From positions 19,078,001 to 19,142,000 of the forward strand of contig JAVTVX010000031.1 in NCBI GenBank assembly GCA_033439265.1: a stretch of 64,000 bases of DNA. The letters run 5' to 3'. The stretch comes from Dillenia suffruticosa (Eukaryota > Streptophyta > Magnoliopsida > Dilleniales > Dilleniaceae). Shown piece after piece: positions 47,842 to 58,570 of the stretch. The notes below the pieces were generated by a model. The model worked only from the letters and a program-made list of their open reading frames with translations. It was not told the DNA's origin and made no database searches. Every line of letters starts with the position of its first letter. Position 1 is the stretch's first letter. The translations under genes were made by a program, and so were the position numbers.

Positions 47842-50107
47842 TGTCACGCCCCAAACCGGGATCGTGAACAGCCACCCGTTGCCCCTGGATGCCAGCTGTA
47901 TTTTTACAGAAAATCGGACAGAACCTCCCCATAAATCGGAGGTTTTCCGTGTACAATTAAACTTGTATGATCAAAATCATCTTGTACAATACACAAATGG
48001 CCATCCCGGCCTCTCCAAAATCAACGAACACCACAGCCAACATTCAGAACAACGCAAGACTATAAACAAACCTAGCCACAGACCTCTACTGTCATGCCCA
48101 ACTAGAGCATGAGCAGCCGCTATACCGAGCGGATCTAAGTTTATACAATGTATAACACATTTCCCAAGTAACATTCAAATACGTACAATCGCCTCAATGC
48201 AAATAAAATATGAGAGTTAAACTATACAGTCATCCCAAAATAAGTACATGGCCAACTACGGACCTCAATGTCAAGACCTCGCAGGGTCGAAACTAAATTA
48301 GAAGTAAATCTCACCGTCAGAACACCAAATCCGCTCTAGAGCCTGTAACGTCACTCTATCACAATCAACCTGTCTGAGGAGGGAAAAGAGAGGGGTGAGT
48401 ATCATGGGAAGATACTCAGTGAGTGAGGGGGATAACATCAAGCATAAATAGTGTGGGTGAACCATTGGAGTGTCAAATAACATCAATAGAAATAAAATTC
48501 GCATTTCGCAGTAAAACATGATATGTCTAGCAATTTGAAATCATTTAAATCAGTCACACGATAACAAGCATGTATGCATCCATTTAAAATCAAGTAATAT
48601 CAGAGCAAGCCAAAAATGGTCCTGGCAAAGGTCAACCGTGACCAAGGACAGGCGTATCGGGAGTTTTATTATACATAGACTTTAAAACGCTCTCTACCCC
48701 GACGTTGGCCATGAGCTCGCTGGGGCCAACTCATCAACGTGTATAGGACCCCGCCCGGTGCTAGACGGTGGCGTCACACACGTCCTCCCCCTACGTGGGT
48801 TCAACCGGCCGTGCCTATAGCCTTTAGAATAAATGACGTTTGCGGATACCTCCTGCAGAAGCGTATCCGGGCAACCCGTGCCTCTACAAACGCCCTTCGT
48901 AGCTACAGAATCATCATAGTATCACAAGGGCACAACGTCCCATAGTATCACAAGGGCACAACGTCCCAGGGCATAACGTCCCACAAGTATTATCACATCA
49001 TCGCATAACTAGTGGGCATCCGACCCACATAGTTCATCCAAACATTTCAAGTCTGCGTGCCAATACGTTTCATCAAATCATTTCAAAACAGCATATTAAT
49101 GCAACGATAGAAAAGGAAATTTATCAATTATCAAGTAATGGTACAAGTTTTGTTTTCATTTCAAACCATGGATGCATAGTCATCGTAAACATATTTCGAG
49201 ACACTCCAATAATCACAAAACGGTTTTGAAATTCAATATCATACGTCAGATCAATGCATATCAAAAGCATGTTTTATCGAAAACATGGTAGAAAACACGT
49301 TTTACTATTTTATGCAAGAGATTAGAGTTCCACTCACATATTTAGGGAGGGTGGTCACTCCCTACTTTTTAACGACTCTCCAAAAGACAAAACTAATTAA
49401 ATCATCACATTTTTTACATCAAATAAAACCCTAATAAGGAAAAATTTATTCACACTGTGAAGTGAGTGCGTTTCTCTCACCTAGAGTTCCTCGGGTTTCA
49501 GACCTAGCTGTCGTTCGCCCGTCGGATTGGTCTAAAACCTGTAATTTTTCCAAATTTCAATTATATTAGAAACAACTAAATTTCTAACACCAAACCCTAG
49601 AACTTCAACCAAATATAGTCGTTACCTGCAGTACAGAAGATGCAGGTGAGCTCTCGAAGGGGAAAGCCGGTCGCGGGCTCGCGGGCCGGTGGGCTGGCTG
49701 CTAGCGGGCTGGCCCGTTGGTGGCTCGCGGGCTCTCAGCCCAGCTTGCTGGCTGCAGCGGGCTTTGCGGGTTGCAGTGGGCCGCGACTGGACTGGGCCTT
49801 GGGCCGCTGGTGGGCTGGCCCGCTCACGGGCTAGGGCTCACGCTCGCGAGCTAGAACGCGCGCTCGCGAGCTGAGGCGCGCGCTCAGGACAGGATCGCAC
49901 GCTGTGAGGCGCGCGCGCTGGCGCAGATGGGTCGCGTGCTCTGCGCACTGTGCTCGCGCAGGGGCGCGCAGGCTGGGTCGCGGGAGATCGCGCGCAGGCT
50001 GGGTCGCGGGGGATCACGCGCTAGCTGGGTCGTGGGGGATCGCGCGCTGTGGCGCGCTGGGCTTGCGCGCTGGCTCGCGGGAGATCGCGAGCTGTGGCGC
50101 GCTGGGC
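47842..50107 (-). repeat. 3' LTR of element D, missing its first ~0.3 kb
   Basis: Colinear with 54806-57083 at high identity (scattered substitutions and a difference in the number of cacaacgtccca units near 48930). The outermost part of the LTR (TGTAACACC, poly-A/CT tract) and the polypurine tract are gone. LTR sequence ending gcgcgctgggc joins integrase sequence aaatcgaatgac at 50107/50108. Its palindrome reads CGTAGCTACA (48898-48907). Confidence 0.9.
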
Positions 50108-50783
50108 AAATCGAATGACTCCCTTTAAGGGAGATATCCTTAAGAATACCATATCTCCCACAGTAAACTCTAGAGATCGCCGCCTACGATCTGCATAGGA
50201 TTTCTGTCTATCCTGGGCGGCTTTCATCCGCGTACGGATAATCCTCACTTTCTCCTTCGTCTCCTCTACCAGTTCAACATTGGTGAGTCGTCGCTCACCG
50301 ACCTCATCCCAGCACAACGGGGTACGACACTTCCTCCCATACAATGCCTCGTAAGGTGGCATGCCAATGCTCGCTTGATAGCTATTATTATAGGCGAACT
50401 CCACTAAAGGAAGATGCCGATCCTAACTCCCCCGAAAATCCATAACACATGCTCTAAGCATGTCCTCTAAAGTCTGAATGATCCTCTCTGACTGACCATT
50501 CGTCTGGGGTGATATGCTGTGCTGAAATTCAGTCTAGTGGCCAAAGCCTCCTGCAGACTGGGCCAAAAACGGGATGTAAATCTGGGGTCTCGATCTGATA
50601 CTATCGACACTGGAACTCCATGCAGTCTCACAATCATATCAATATAGAGGCGTGCCAATGCCTCAAGCGAGTAATCACTCCTAATCGGGATGAAGTGTGC
50701 GGACTTAGTAAGTCGGTCAACTATCACCCAAATAGCATCATGCTGCGTCGAAGTCCGCGGTAACCCCATTACGAAATCTATCG
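50108..50783 (-). pseudogene. Integrase DDE core of element D, A-like
   Basis: Codes for [19 protein letters not shown] through [21 protein letters not shown]. It then continues after a one-base loss near 50511 (CCCCAGACG where A has CCCCCAGACAG) to [20 protein letters not shown] and [17 protein letters not shown]. The sequence matches element A more closely than B, although the rest of D is B-like. The C-terminal ~130 residues with the chromodomain are deleted, and the frame runs into LTR. Confidence 0.85.
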
Positions 50784-51966
50784 GCCGAAGATCACTATCG
50801 GCCGGAATACACACTCTGTCTCTAAATACCATGAGTCCATCATCACGGACTCTGAAGTCTCCGCCTTCAGCTCTACGGAATCTATCTGCAATACCCTGGA
50901 TCTCCTCATCCGTACTCTGGAGCTTCCTGATACGGTCGAACAAAGTCGGCCTGACCTCAAATCTGGCTAATAAGCCTCCCTGATCATCGTTAGTCAAACT
51001 GACTCCTAAGGCTCGGAGTCCCACTAAACAAGAAAGGTAGGCTTTCTCTGTCGACTGTGAGGATGATGCTGACTTCCGACTCAAAGCATCTGCCACAACG
51101 TTTGCCTTGCCCGGATGATAGTCAATAATAAGATCATAGTCTTTTAATAACTCCAACCATCTCATCTGTCTCAAATTCAGCTCTTTTTGGGTAAACAGAT
51201 ATTTCAAACTCCTGTGGTCGGTAAATACCTTGCAGGTTACCCCATAAAGATAATGCCGCCATATCTTCAACGCGAAGACTATGGCTGCCAACTCTAAATC
51301 ATGTATCGGGTAGTTAACCTCGTGTTTCTTCAGCTGTCGCGAGGCATACGCAATAACCCGACCATCCTGCATCAGAACACAACCCAATCCCTGTCGGCTA
51401 GCATCACTGTACACTGTATACTCCCGACTACTAGTGAGAAGGGCTAAAATAGGAGCGGATGTTAACCGTTGTTTGAGCTCCTGGAAGCTTGCCTCACAAC
51501 GGTCATCCCAAACAAACTTGACCCCCTTTTGGGTCAATCTCGACAACGGAGCAGTTATCCGGGAGAATCTTTCTACAAATCTGCGGTAATACCCGGCCAA
51601 ACCGAGAAAACTACGAATCTCGGTAACTGTTTGTGGCTGCTCCCACTTCACTATAGCCTCAACCTTCGGCGGATCAACATAAATACCTTCCCCGGAGACA
51701 ATGTGCCCCAAGAATCCAATTTGTCTTAGCCAAAACTCACATTTTGAGAATTTGGCATATAGCTGCTTCTCACGGAGTATCTGCAATACCATTTGAAGAT
51801 GCTGAACATGATCTTCATCACTCCGTGAATATATCAAGATGTCATCGATGAATACGATGACGAACCGATCCAAATAGTCGTGAAAAACTCGGTTCATCAG
51901 ATCCATAAAAGCAGTTGGGGCATTAGTCAGCCCAAACGGCATGACTAGAAACTCGTAATGGCCGTA
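50784..51966 (-). pseudogene. RT C-terminal half and RNase H of element D
   Basis: Opens after a TGA at about 51964-51966 (same codon as in B). It reads [35 protein letters not shown] (active site), RNase [12 protein letters not shown] and [11 protein letters not shown], then the B-like linker [18 protein letters not shown] to PADSDLR. There it jumps in frame to the integrase core; the roughly 75-codon HHCC domain is absent. Confidence 0.88.
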
Positions 51967-52895
51967 TCAGGTGCGAAAAGCTGTCTTGGGCACATCTTCA
52001 GCCTGAATCCTCAACTGATGATAACCCGAACGGAGATCAATCTTAGAGAAAACCTTAGCTCCCTGCAGCTGATCAAACAAGTCATCGATACGTGGCAGGG
52101 GATATCGGTTCTTGATGGTGGCTTTGTTCAATTGCCTGTAGTCCACACAAAGCCGAAATGTACCATCCTTTTTCTTTACAAATAGTACCGGAGCACCCCA
52201 GGGTGAATTGCTCGGGCGGATAAACCCCTTATCCAGAAATTCCTGTAACTGAATCTTAAGCTCTCTCAGTTCAGCATGCGCCATTCTGTATGGCGGAATA
52301 GAAATAGGATTGGTTCCCGATGCTATATCAATCTCGAAATCGAACTCCCGAACTGGTGGTAATCCGGGAAACTCCTCGGGGAACACATCTAAAAATTCTT
52401 GCACCACAGGGACATCTTCAAGCCTCGGTCCCTCAACGGTGGTGTCAACAACATAAGCCAGACAAGCCGCACAACCATGGCGTACCAAACGTCTGGCCTT
52501 CATAACAAATATAATGCTGCGGGGCAATACTCGTCTCTTGCCTCGAAATACTAACGGTGGCTGTCCGGACCTCCGAAACTCAACCTCCTTCGTGAAACAA
52601 TCCACGGAAGCCCGGTGTATACTCAACCAATCCATCCCTAGGATGGCATCGAAATCCGTGATAGGGAGCAGAATCAGATCTGCCTCTAATACTGTCTCCC
52701 CAATTCCGACCTCACAGCCCCTATAGACTGTATCTCGAATGATATGTTTGTCAAGAGGAGTGACTACCAGAATCTCCGCATCAAATGGCGAGAGAGGTCT
52801 ATCAGAATGACAAGCGAACGCATCGCTCACATAGGAAAAATTTGACCCGGTATCTATGAGAATACGGGCGTCGATACCGAATATTTGCATTGTAC
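51967..52895 (-). CDS. pol: Protease and N-terminal RT of element D
   Basis: The minus-strand frame begins at the candidate acceptor (GTACAATGCAAATATTCGG). It has [13 protein letters not shown] (retropepsin site), [23 protein letters not shown], the RT entry [20 protein letters not shown], then [20 protein letters not shown] and [14 protein letters not shown]. It ends at AFRT before the TGA shared with B. An upstream in-frame ATG exists at 52923, inside the candidate intron. Confidence 0.88.
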
Positions 52896-52947
52896 CTAAA
52901 AGTAAGAAAAAGATCAACAGCATTTAAAATACGAAGAAAAAGTGAAC

Positions 52948-52983
<36 letters not shown>

Positions 52984-53103
52984 AACTAGTTAAGCTTCTA
53001 AATCTTTAACTAGTCAAAACTGTACATCGACATCGTGATATACAATAAGCTCATACAGAAAGTACACAAAAGTACTACACTGAGGGGTCTGCGGGAGGAT
53101 TAC
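52896..53103 (-). other. Candidate gag-pol intron of element D
   Basis: Minus strand: starts GTAATCC right after ATG-G in gag and ends with a strong pyrimidine tract and acceptor, ctttttcttacttttag. 208 bases, AT-rich, including a 32-bp (TA)n run (52950-52981). Splicing gives ...[16 protein letters not shown] in frame. Since 208 is not a multiple of three, simple stop-codon readthrough could not make this fusion. Confidence 0.6.
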
Positions 53104-54517
53104 CCATAATAACATCAGGGTTTGCATGTGCGTCCTCCTGTGTCATCGCAAACACACGAGCCTGGGCCCTAGGCTGCTGTCGCGACGATCCTGGCACTGT
53201 ATTACTCCCGGCTGCAGTCCGAGGAGCGGTAAGAGCTGAGTGCGCACGTGCTCCCTGCTGGCCTGTGCCAGACGTACCAGTACGACTCTGCAAAGTCGAT
53301 CCTCCTCGACCTAAATCGGGACAGACACTCCTAACGTGACCTTGCTTCCCACACTGGAAGCAAGTCACTGGTACTCTACATGCCCCAAAGGCATGGTGAC
53401 AACTGCATCTACGGCAGAAGGGCGGTCTTTGTGTAGTAGACTGTGTAGAGACACTAGGGGCTGGTGCCCCAAAACCCTGTGGTCGAGATCCCTGTCCCGG
53501 TGCTGCTGGTTTGAAGCTAGAAAAACCTCCGGGATATCCAGAACCTCTACCCCTCTTCGAAGACTGTCCACCCTGTGACCCAGTCTTCCTCTTTTGGTGA
53601 CTCTCCCTCTGTCTAGCCTCCGCTTGGACGATCTCCTCCACCCGATACGCTGAATCAATCACCTCCGATAGTGTAACAGAAGGAGTCACCGTCATATATT
53701 TCCTGATGCTCAGTTGGAGGCCATCTTCAAACTTGAACCTCATCTGAGCAGGTGTAGCCATATCGGGGACAAAAGCCGCTAGTCGTCTAAGCTCAGCCTC
53801 GTACTCTGACACTGACCTCGTCCCCTGGCGCAAGTGCAGAAACTCCGTCCTCATCCGGTCCTGCTGGAACGGGGTAAAGTACCTGCGGTCGAACTCTCGT
53901 AAAAAGTCCTCCCACCGCAGGGTCTGTGTAGTACTGTCACGGATAGCCTCCCACCACGAGAGGGTATCTCCGTCGAGGAGTCTCTCAACAACTTTGAATC
54001 TGAGCTCCTCTGACAACCCCAAACCCGTAAGGATCCTACGAATCCTGTTGATCCAGTGTTTCGCCGCTACTGCATCACTGGATCCTGAAAAGTCTGTGCA
54101 TCCGAGCTGCCGAGACTCTTTCATCAACTGAGTGAGCTCGTGGATGCGCCTCAAAGTAGCCGACGTCTCGTCGGTCGGAGTAGACACGGAAGGGCCGGCC
54201 ACCGAAGGAGGAATCGGTGCCGAAGGAGCAGGTACGACCGCAGGTGCGGTCGCTGGAGTCTGTAGTGAAGGTGGTGGCATCTGCGCCCCATATCTACTGC
54301 ACCACTCCTGCCACTGTCTCAAGGCATCGAGTGGTGGTGGAGGAATCTCGGCTGTAGCAGCCGGTGGAGGTGCTGGGGGTGGCGCTGGTGAGCGTGCTCG
54401 AGTAGAGGTAGCAACCTCTGGTACTCGTGGCACCTCAGGTGCCCTAGGTGTATCAGGCACTGTAAGACCCTCAAGTGAGGCGAATCTAGCACCTCTCTTA
54501 CCACGTTTAGGTGGCAT
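53075..54517 (-). CDS. gag: Gag polyprotein of element D
   Basis: 480 residues, open throughout. N-terminus MPPKRGKRGARFASLEG, Pro/Ala-rich linker to about residue 115, gag core with LSWWEAI and FDRRYFTPFQQDRMRTEF, basic Gln/Lys/Arg region, then the zinc knuckle CFQCGKQGHVRSVC at 53362-53321. It is about 60-65% like A gag by eye and closely matches the B remnant. The minus-strand candidate donor lies at 53103, eight codons before the stop. Confidence 0.93.
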   Translation of the reverse strand: MPPKRGKRGARFASLEGLTVPDTPRAPEVPRVPEVATSTRARSPAPPPAPPPAATAEIPPPPLDALRQWQEWCSRYGAQMPPPSLQTPATAPAVVPAPSAPIPPSVAGPSVSTPTDETSATLRRIHELTQLMKESRQLGCTDFSGSSDAVAAKHWINRIRRILTGLGLSEELRFKVVERLLDGDTLSWWEAIRDSTTQTLRWEDFLREFDRRYFTPFQQDRMRTEFLHLRQGTRSVSEYEAELRRLAAFVPDMATPAQMRFKFEDGLQLSIRKYMTVTPSVTLSEVIDSAYRVEEIVQAEARQRESHQKRKTGSQGGQSSKRGRGSGYPGGFSSFKPAAPGQGSRPQGFGAPAPSVSTQSTTQRPPFCRRCSCHHAFGACRVPVTCFQCGKQGHVRSVCPDLGRGGSTLQSRTGTSGTGQQGARAHSALTAPRTAAGSNTVPGSSRQQPRAQARVFAMTQEDAHANPDVIMGNPPADPSV

Positions 54518-54786
54518 AATTTTACGAAAAATACATTGTTAGTAGATAAAAATCAAGAATTAGGGTTAATTACTCCGTAACTAACCCCCTAAAATAAATG
54601 AACTATGACTCAGCATTTAAATGCGAAATAACGAGTTAGAAACGTTATGTATCCAACTCCATTATCCAAAAGGACTTATATGCCTATGGCCAAGTATGGG
54701 TCTTTAAATGACTGTATGAAACTCTCTAATGCATTGAGGACTTGTTATATACTTGGGAAGACTTTTATCTTTCCTCAAACCTAGAC

Positions 54787-54798
54787 GCTCTGATACCA
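54787..54798 (-). promoter_or_regulatory. Primer binding site of element D
   Basis: The + strand gctctgatacca is the reverse complement of TGGTATCAGAGC, seven bases from the LTR edge at 54806. Confidence 0.88.
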
Positions 54799-54805
54799 AT
54801 AGAAC

Positions 54806-57273
54806 TGTCACGCCCCAAACCGGGATCGTGAACAGCCGCCCGTTGCCCTTGGATGCCGGCTGTATTTTTACAGAAAATCGGACAGAATCTCCCTATAAAT
54901 CGGAGGTTTTCCGTGTATAATTAAACCTGTATGATCAAAATCATCCTGTACAATACACAAATGGCCATCCCGGCCTCTCCAAAATCAACGAACACCACAG
55001 CCAACATTTAGAACAACGCAAGGCTATAAACAAACCTAGCCACAGACCTCTACTGTCATGCCCAACTCGAGCATGAGCAGCCGCTATACCGAGCGGACCT
55101 AAGTTTATACAACGTATAACACATTTCCCAAGTAACATTCAAATACGTACAATCGCCTCAATGCAAATGAAATATGAGAGTTAAACTATACAGTCATCCC
55201 AAAATAAGTACATGGCCAACTACGGACCTCAATGTCAAGACCTCGTAGGGTCGAAACTAAATTAGAAGTAAATCTCACCGTCAGAACACCAAATCCGCTC
55301 TAAAGCCTGTAACGCCGCTCTATCACAATCAACCTGTCTGAGGAGGGAAAAGAGAGGGGTGAATATCATGAGAAGATACTCAGTGAGTGAAGGGGATAAT
55401 ATCAAGCATAAATAGTGTGGGTGAACCATTGGAGTGTCAAATAACATCAATCGAAATAAAAATTCGCATTTCGTAGCAAAACATGATATGTCTAGCAATT
55501 TGAAATCATTTAAATCAGTCACACGATAACAGGTATGTATGCATCCATTTAAAATCAAGTAATATCAGAGCGAGCCAAAAATGGTCCTGGCAAAGGTCAA
55601 CCGTGACCAAGGACAGGCGCATCGGGGGTTTTATTATGCATAGACTTTAAAACGCTCTCAACCCCGACGTTGGCCATGAGCTCGCTGGGGCCAACTCATC
55701 AACGTGTATAGGACCCCGCCCGGTGCTAGACGGTGGCGTCACACACGTCCTCCCCCTACGTGGGTTCAACCGACCGCGCCTATAGCCTTTAGAATAAATG
55801 ACGTTTGCGGATACCTCCTGCAGAAGCGTATCCGAGCAACCCGTGCCTCTACAAATGCCCTTCGTAGCTACGGAATCATCATAGTATCACAAGGGCACAA
55901 CGTCCCAGGGCACAACGTCCCAGGGCACAACGTCCCACAAGTATCATCACATCATCGCATAACTAGTGGGCATCCGACCCACATAGTTCATCAAAACATT
56001 TCAAGTCTGCGTGCCAATACGTTTCATCAAATCATTTCAAAACAGCATATTAATGCAACGATAGAAAAGGAAATTTATCAATTATCAAGTAATGGCACAA
56101 ATTTTGTTTTCATTTCAAACCATGGATGAATAGTCATCGTAAACATATTTCGAGACACTCCAATAATCACAAAACGGTTTTGAAATTCAATATCATACGT
56201 CAGATCAATGCATATCAAAAGCATGTTTTATCGAAAATATGGTAGAAAATACGTTTTACTATTTCATGCAAGAGATTAGAGTCCCACTCACATATTTAGG
56301 GAGGGTGGTCACTCCCTACTTTTCAACGACTCTCCAAAAGACAAACCTAATTAAATCATCACATTTTTTACATCAAATAAAACCCTAATAAGGGAAAATT
56401 TATTCACACTGTGAAGTGAGTGCGTTTCTCTCACCTAGAGTTCCTCGGGTTTCAGACCTAGCTGTCGTTCGCCCGTTGGATTGGTCTAAAACCTGTAATT
56501 TTTTCAAATTTCAATTATATTAGAAACAACTAAACTTCTAACACCAAACCCTAGAACTTCAACCAAATATAGTCGTTACCTGCAGTACAGAAGATGCAGG
56601 TGAACTCTCGAAGGGGAAAGCCGGTCGCGGGCTCGCGGGCCGTCACGAGCTCGCGGGCCGGTGGGCTGGCTGCTAGCGAGTTGGCCCGCTGGTGGCTCGC
56701 GGGCTCTCAGCCCGGCTTGCTGGCTGCAGCGGGCTTCGCGGGTTGCAGTGGGCCGCGGCTGGACTGGGCCGCGGCTGGACTGGGCGTTGGGCCGCTGGTG
56801 GGCTGGCCCGCTCACGGGCTAGGGCTCACGCTCGCGAGCTGGAACGCGCGCTCGCGAGCTGAGGCGCGCGCTCAGGACAGGATCGCGTGCGCGCTCGCGC
56901 AGATGGGTCGCGTGCTCTGCGCACTGTGCTCACGCAGGGGCGCGCAGGCTGGGTCGCGGGAGATCGCGCGCAGGCTTGGTCGCGGGGGATCGCGCGCTGG
57001 CTGGGTCGCGGGGGATCGCGCGCTATGGCGCGCTGGGCTTGCACGTTGGCTCGCGGGAGATCGCGAGCTGTGGCGCGCTGGGCTCGCTAGCTGGCTCGCG
57101 GGAGATCTCGAGCTGTGGCGCGCCGGCTCGCGGAAGATCGTGCTCGCGCGAGGAGGCAGCGCTCGAGTGGAGGAAGGAGTTGCTCGCGGAGGGCGTTGCA
57201 ACAGTGGGCGGCGTGCGGTGGCGGGAGAGAGAGGCCGCGGCGGAGAAGAGAAAGAGAGAAAGAGGGAAAGAGG

Positions 57274-57304
<31 letters not shown>

Positions 57305-57379
57305 GGAGAAAATTAGGGCTTTAAGCCCTAATTTAAAATTTTCTTTTCTTTTTTTTTTTTTTTTTTATATGGTGTTACA
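54806..57379 (-). repeat. 5' LTR of element D (complete)
   Basis: 2574 bp, TGTAACACC...GTGACA on the minus strand. Near its start it has a poly-A run and a perfect palindrome with 12-bp arms AAATTAGGGCTT / AAGCCCTAATTT (57310-57321 and 57323-57334). A (CT)n tract (57240-57300), GC-rich repeats (56590-57230), the palindrome CGTAGCTACG (55863-55872) and three cacaacgtcccaggg units (55895-55940) follow. Confidence 0.95.
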
Positions 57380-57412
57380 ACCAGACTACTCGAAATCTCC
57401 AGAACATATTGA

Positions 57413-58145
57413 ACTAATGTTCTTCCAAATTCAGGTTGCAATTTTGAATTCCTTGTACATAGTAGTGTCTGTTTCCTTGTAAAAGGAGAAGGTTGTGTAA
57501 CAAATTAAGGAAATGTAAATTACATAATCTACCTATAAGATGAAGATGAACACCAAGTTTAGGACATTACCCTGTAACTCAAATATGTCTTCTATAATTG
57601 AACCACTACACAAATTCAAGAGGTAATGTTCTATTCCAATGCCAAAGACTAGTTCTCAAGGGCAAGAAAAGAAAAGGGAAAGAACAAAACTAACCACAAA
57701 TGAAAGGAATACCTTGCTTGAGTCACCTATGTTCAGAGTGAGTAACATGTGGAGAGTTTTCTTATTTTCTTGGGCAAACTACAAAAAGGTACAATATTCT
57801 ATGTCCTGTCTATGACATACAATTGATATCTTTATCCCAAACAAATGTTGAATTAAAATAATCAAATCCACGTCCTGATTGGAATTGCAGCTCCAGCAGT
57901 GAGAGTGGAGGTCGACTTGGGCAGGGCCTATGGGGAAATTAAAGGATAGAAGTCGAGAACGTTTGGTCCTTCACGGTGTATTCCCCTGCTTGGCTGGGTT
58001 TGTAAAGGGATGCTAAACCTTGGGTCCAATTCTAAAGGTACTCCCCACTGGGAGACCTGCAAATACTTAAATAATGCCCGAAGGCTGGCCTTGCTAGATT
58101 TAGGCAAGAGAAAATAAATGCATGTATCTTTGTTGTAATATTAGA
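57413..58145. other. 3' flank of receptor-kinase pseudogene, no gene seen
   Basis: Begins just after the kinase stop codon, so the first part is presumably former 3' UTR. Nothing beyond short open frames is recognised on either strand. Confidence 0.5.
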
Positions 58146-58320
58146 AAGGTTAGATGAATAAAAAAGTAAATGAACCATTCAATTTAACATATTTTATCCT
58201 TATTTTTTATTTTTATCTTTTTGTATACAATCACATAGTGTGATTATCTGTGTATTTATAATATTTTTAAGAAAGTATGTTAAAATGTAGTGATTTTAGA
58301 TTTGAATTCTGATAGTAATT
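58146..58320 (+). repeat. Dispersed repeat, copy 2
   Basis: Reverse complement of blocks in 11165-11357 (gttagatgaataaaaaagt, tcaatttaacatattttatc, gtatacaatcacatag, gattttagatttgaattc), in the same order. Confidence 0.6.
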
Positions 58321-58570
58321 CTAATTTATTTAGTGATTGTATATGCTATTGTGTAGCGCTAACCTCACAAGCCTCCTAGTGAACTAATAAAAAAAAAGAT
58401 TTTAATTGCTTTAAACGGTATTTTTAATTGATTCAAAATTATTCAAATTTCAAAGATTTTAATTTTTGATTGATATAAAATATCATATAAAATTTAATTA
58501 ATTTGATTTTTTGCTTATTTTATTTATTTGAATTATTTACCTACTAGACCTAATCACTTGTAATTTGTAT

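Larger units (their letters stand above)
47842..57379 (-). mobile_element. Element D: Ty3/gypsy insertion in receptor-kinase exon
   Basis: Flanked by a perfect 5-bp target duplication ACCAG (47837-47841 and 57380-57384). On the minus strand the order is 5' LTR, primer site, gag, candidate intron, PR-RT-RNase H, a partial integrase, then a junction into the 3' LTR. Removing it and one target copy restores the kinase exon, which then ends NENTRLLEISRTY-stop at 57412. The gag is open; pol has a stop, a frameshift and two deletions. Confidence 0.95.
44751..57412 (+). pseudogene. Malectin-domain receptor-like kinase pseudogene (LRR-VIII-2-like), last exon split by element D
   Basis: Recognisable exons: signal peptide 44751-44897 (donor GTAAGT), malectin 45448-45707 and 45789-45984, hinge 46094-46114, TM 46195-46326, then kinase pieces at about 46385-46507, 46611-46821, 46857-47142, 47234-47382 and 47468-47841, resuming at 57385-57412. 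This family normally has LRRs between signal peptide and malectin; none are seen between 44898 and 45447. Lesions: the ATG is out of frame with the conserved ...ARLPASE end of exon 1; the donor at 45708 reads GC; a base is missing near 46976 ([13 protein letters not shown]); a base is extra near 47101 (AKLN-DENTH); a TAA is in the kinase near 47275; and element D is inserted. The HRDIKATN and DFG motifs survive. The first 63213 paralogue exon supports the exon 1 call. Confidence 0.88.
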
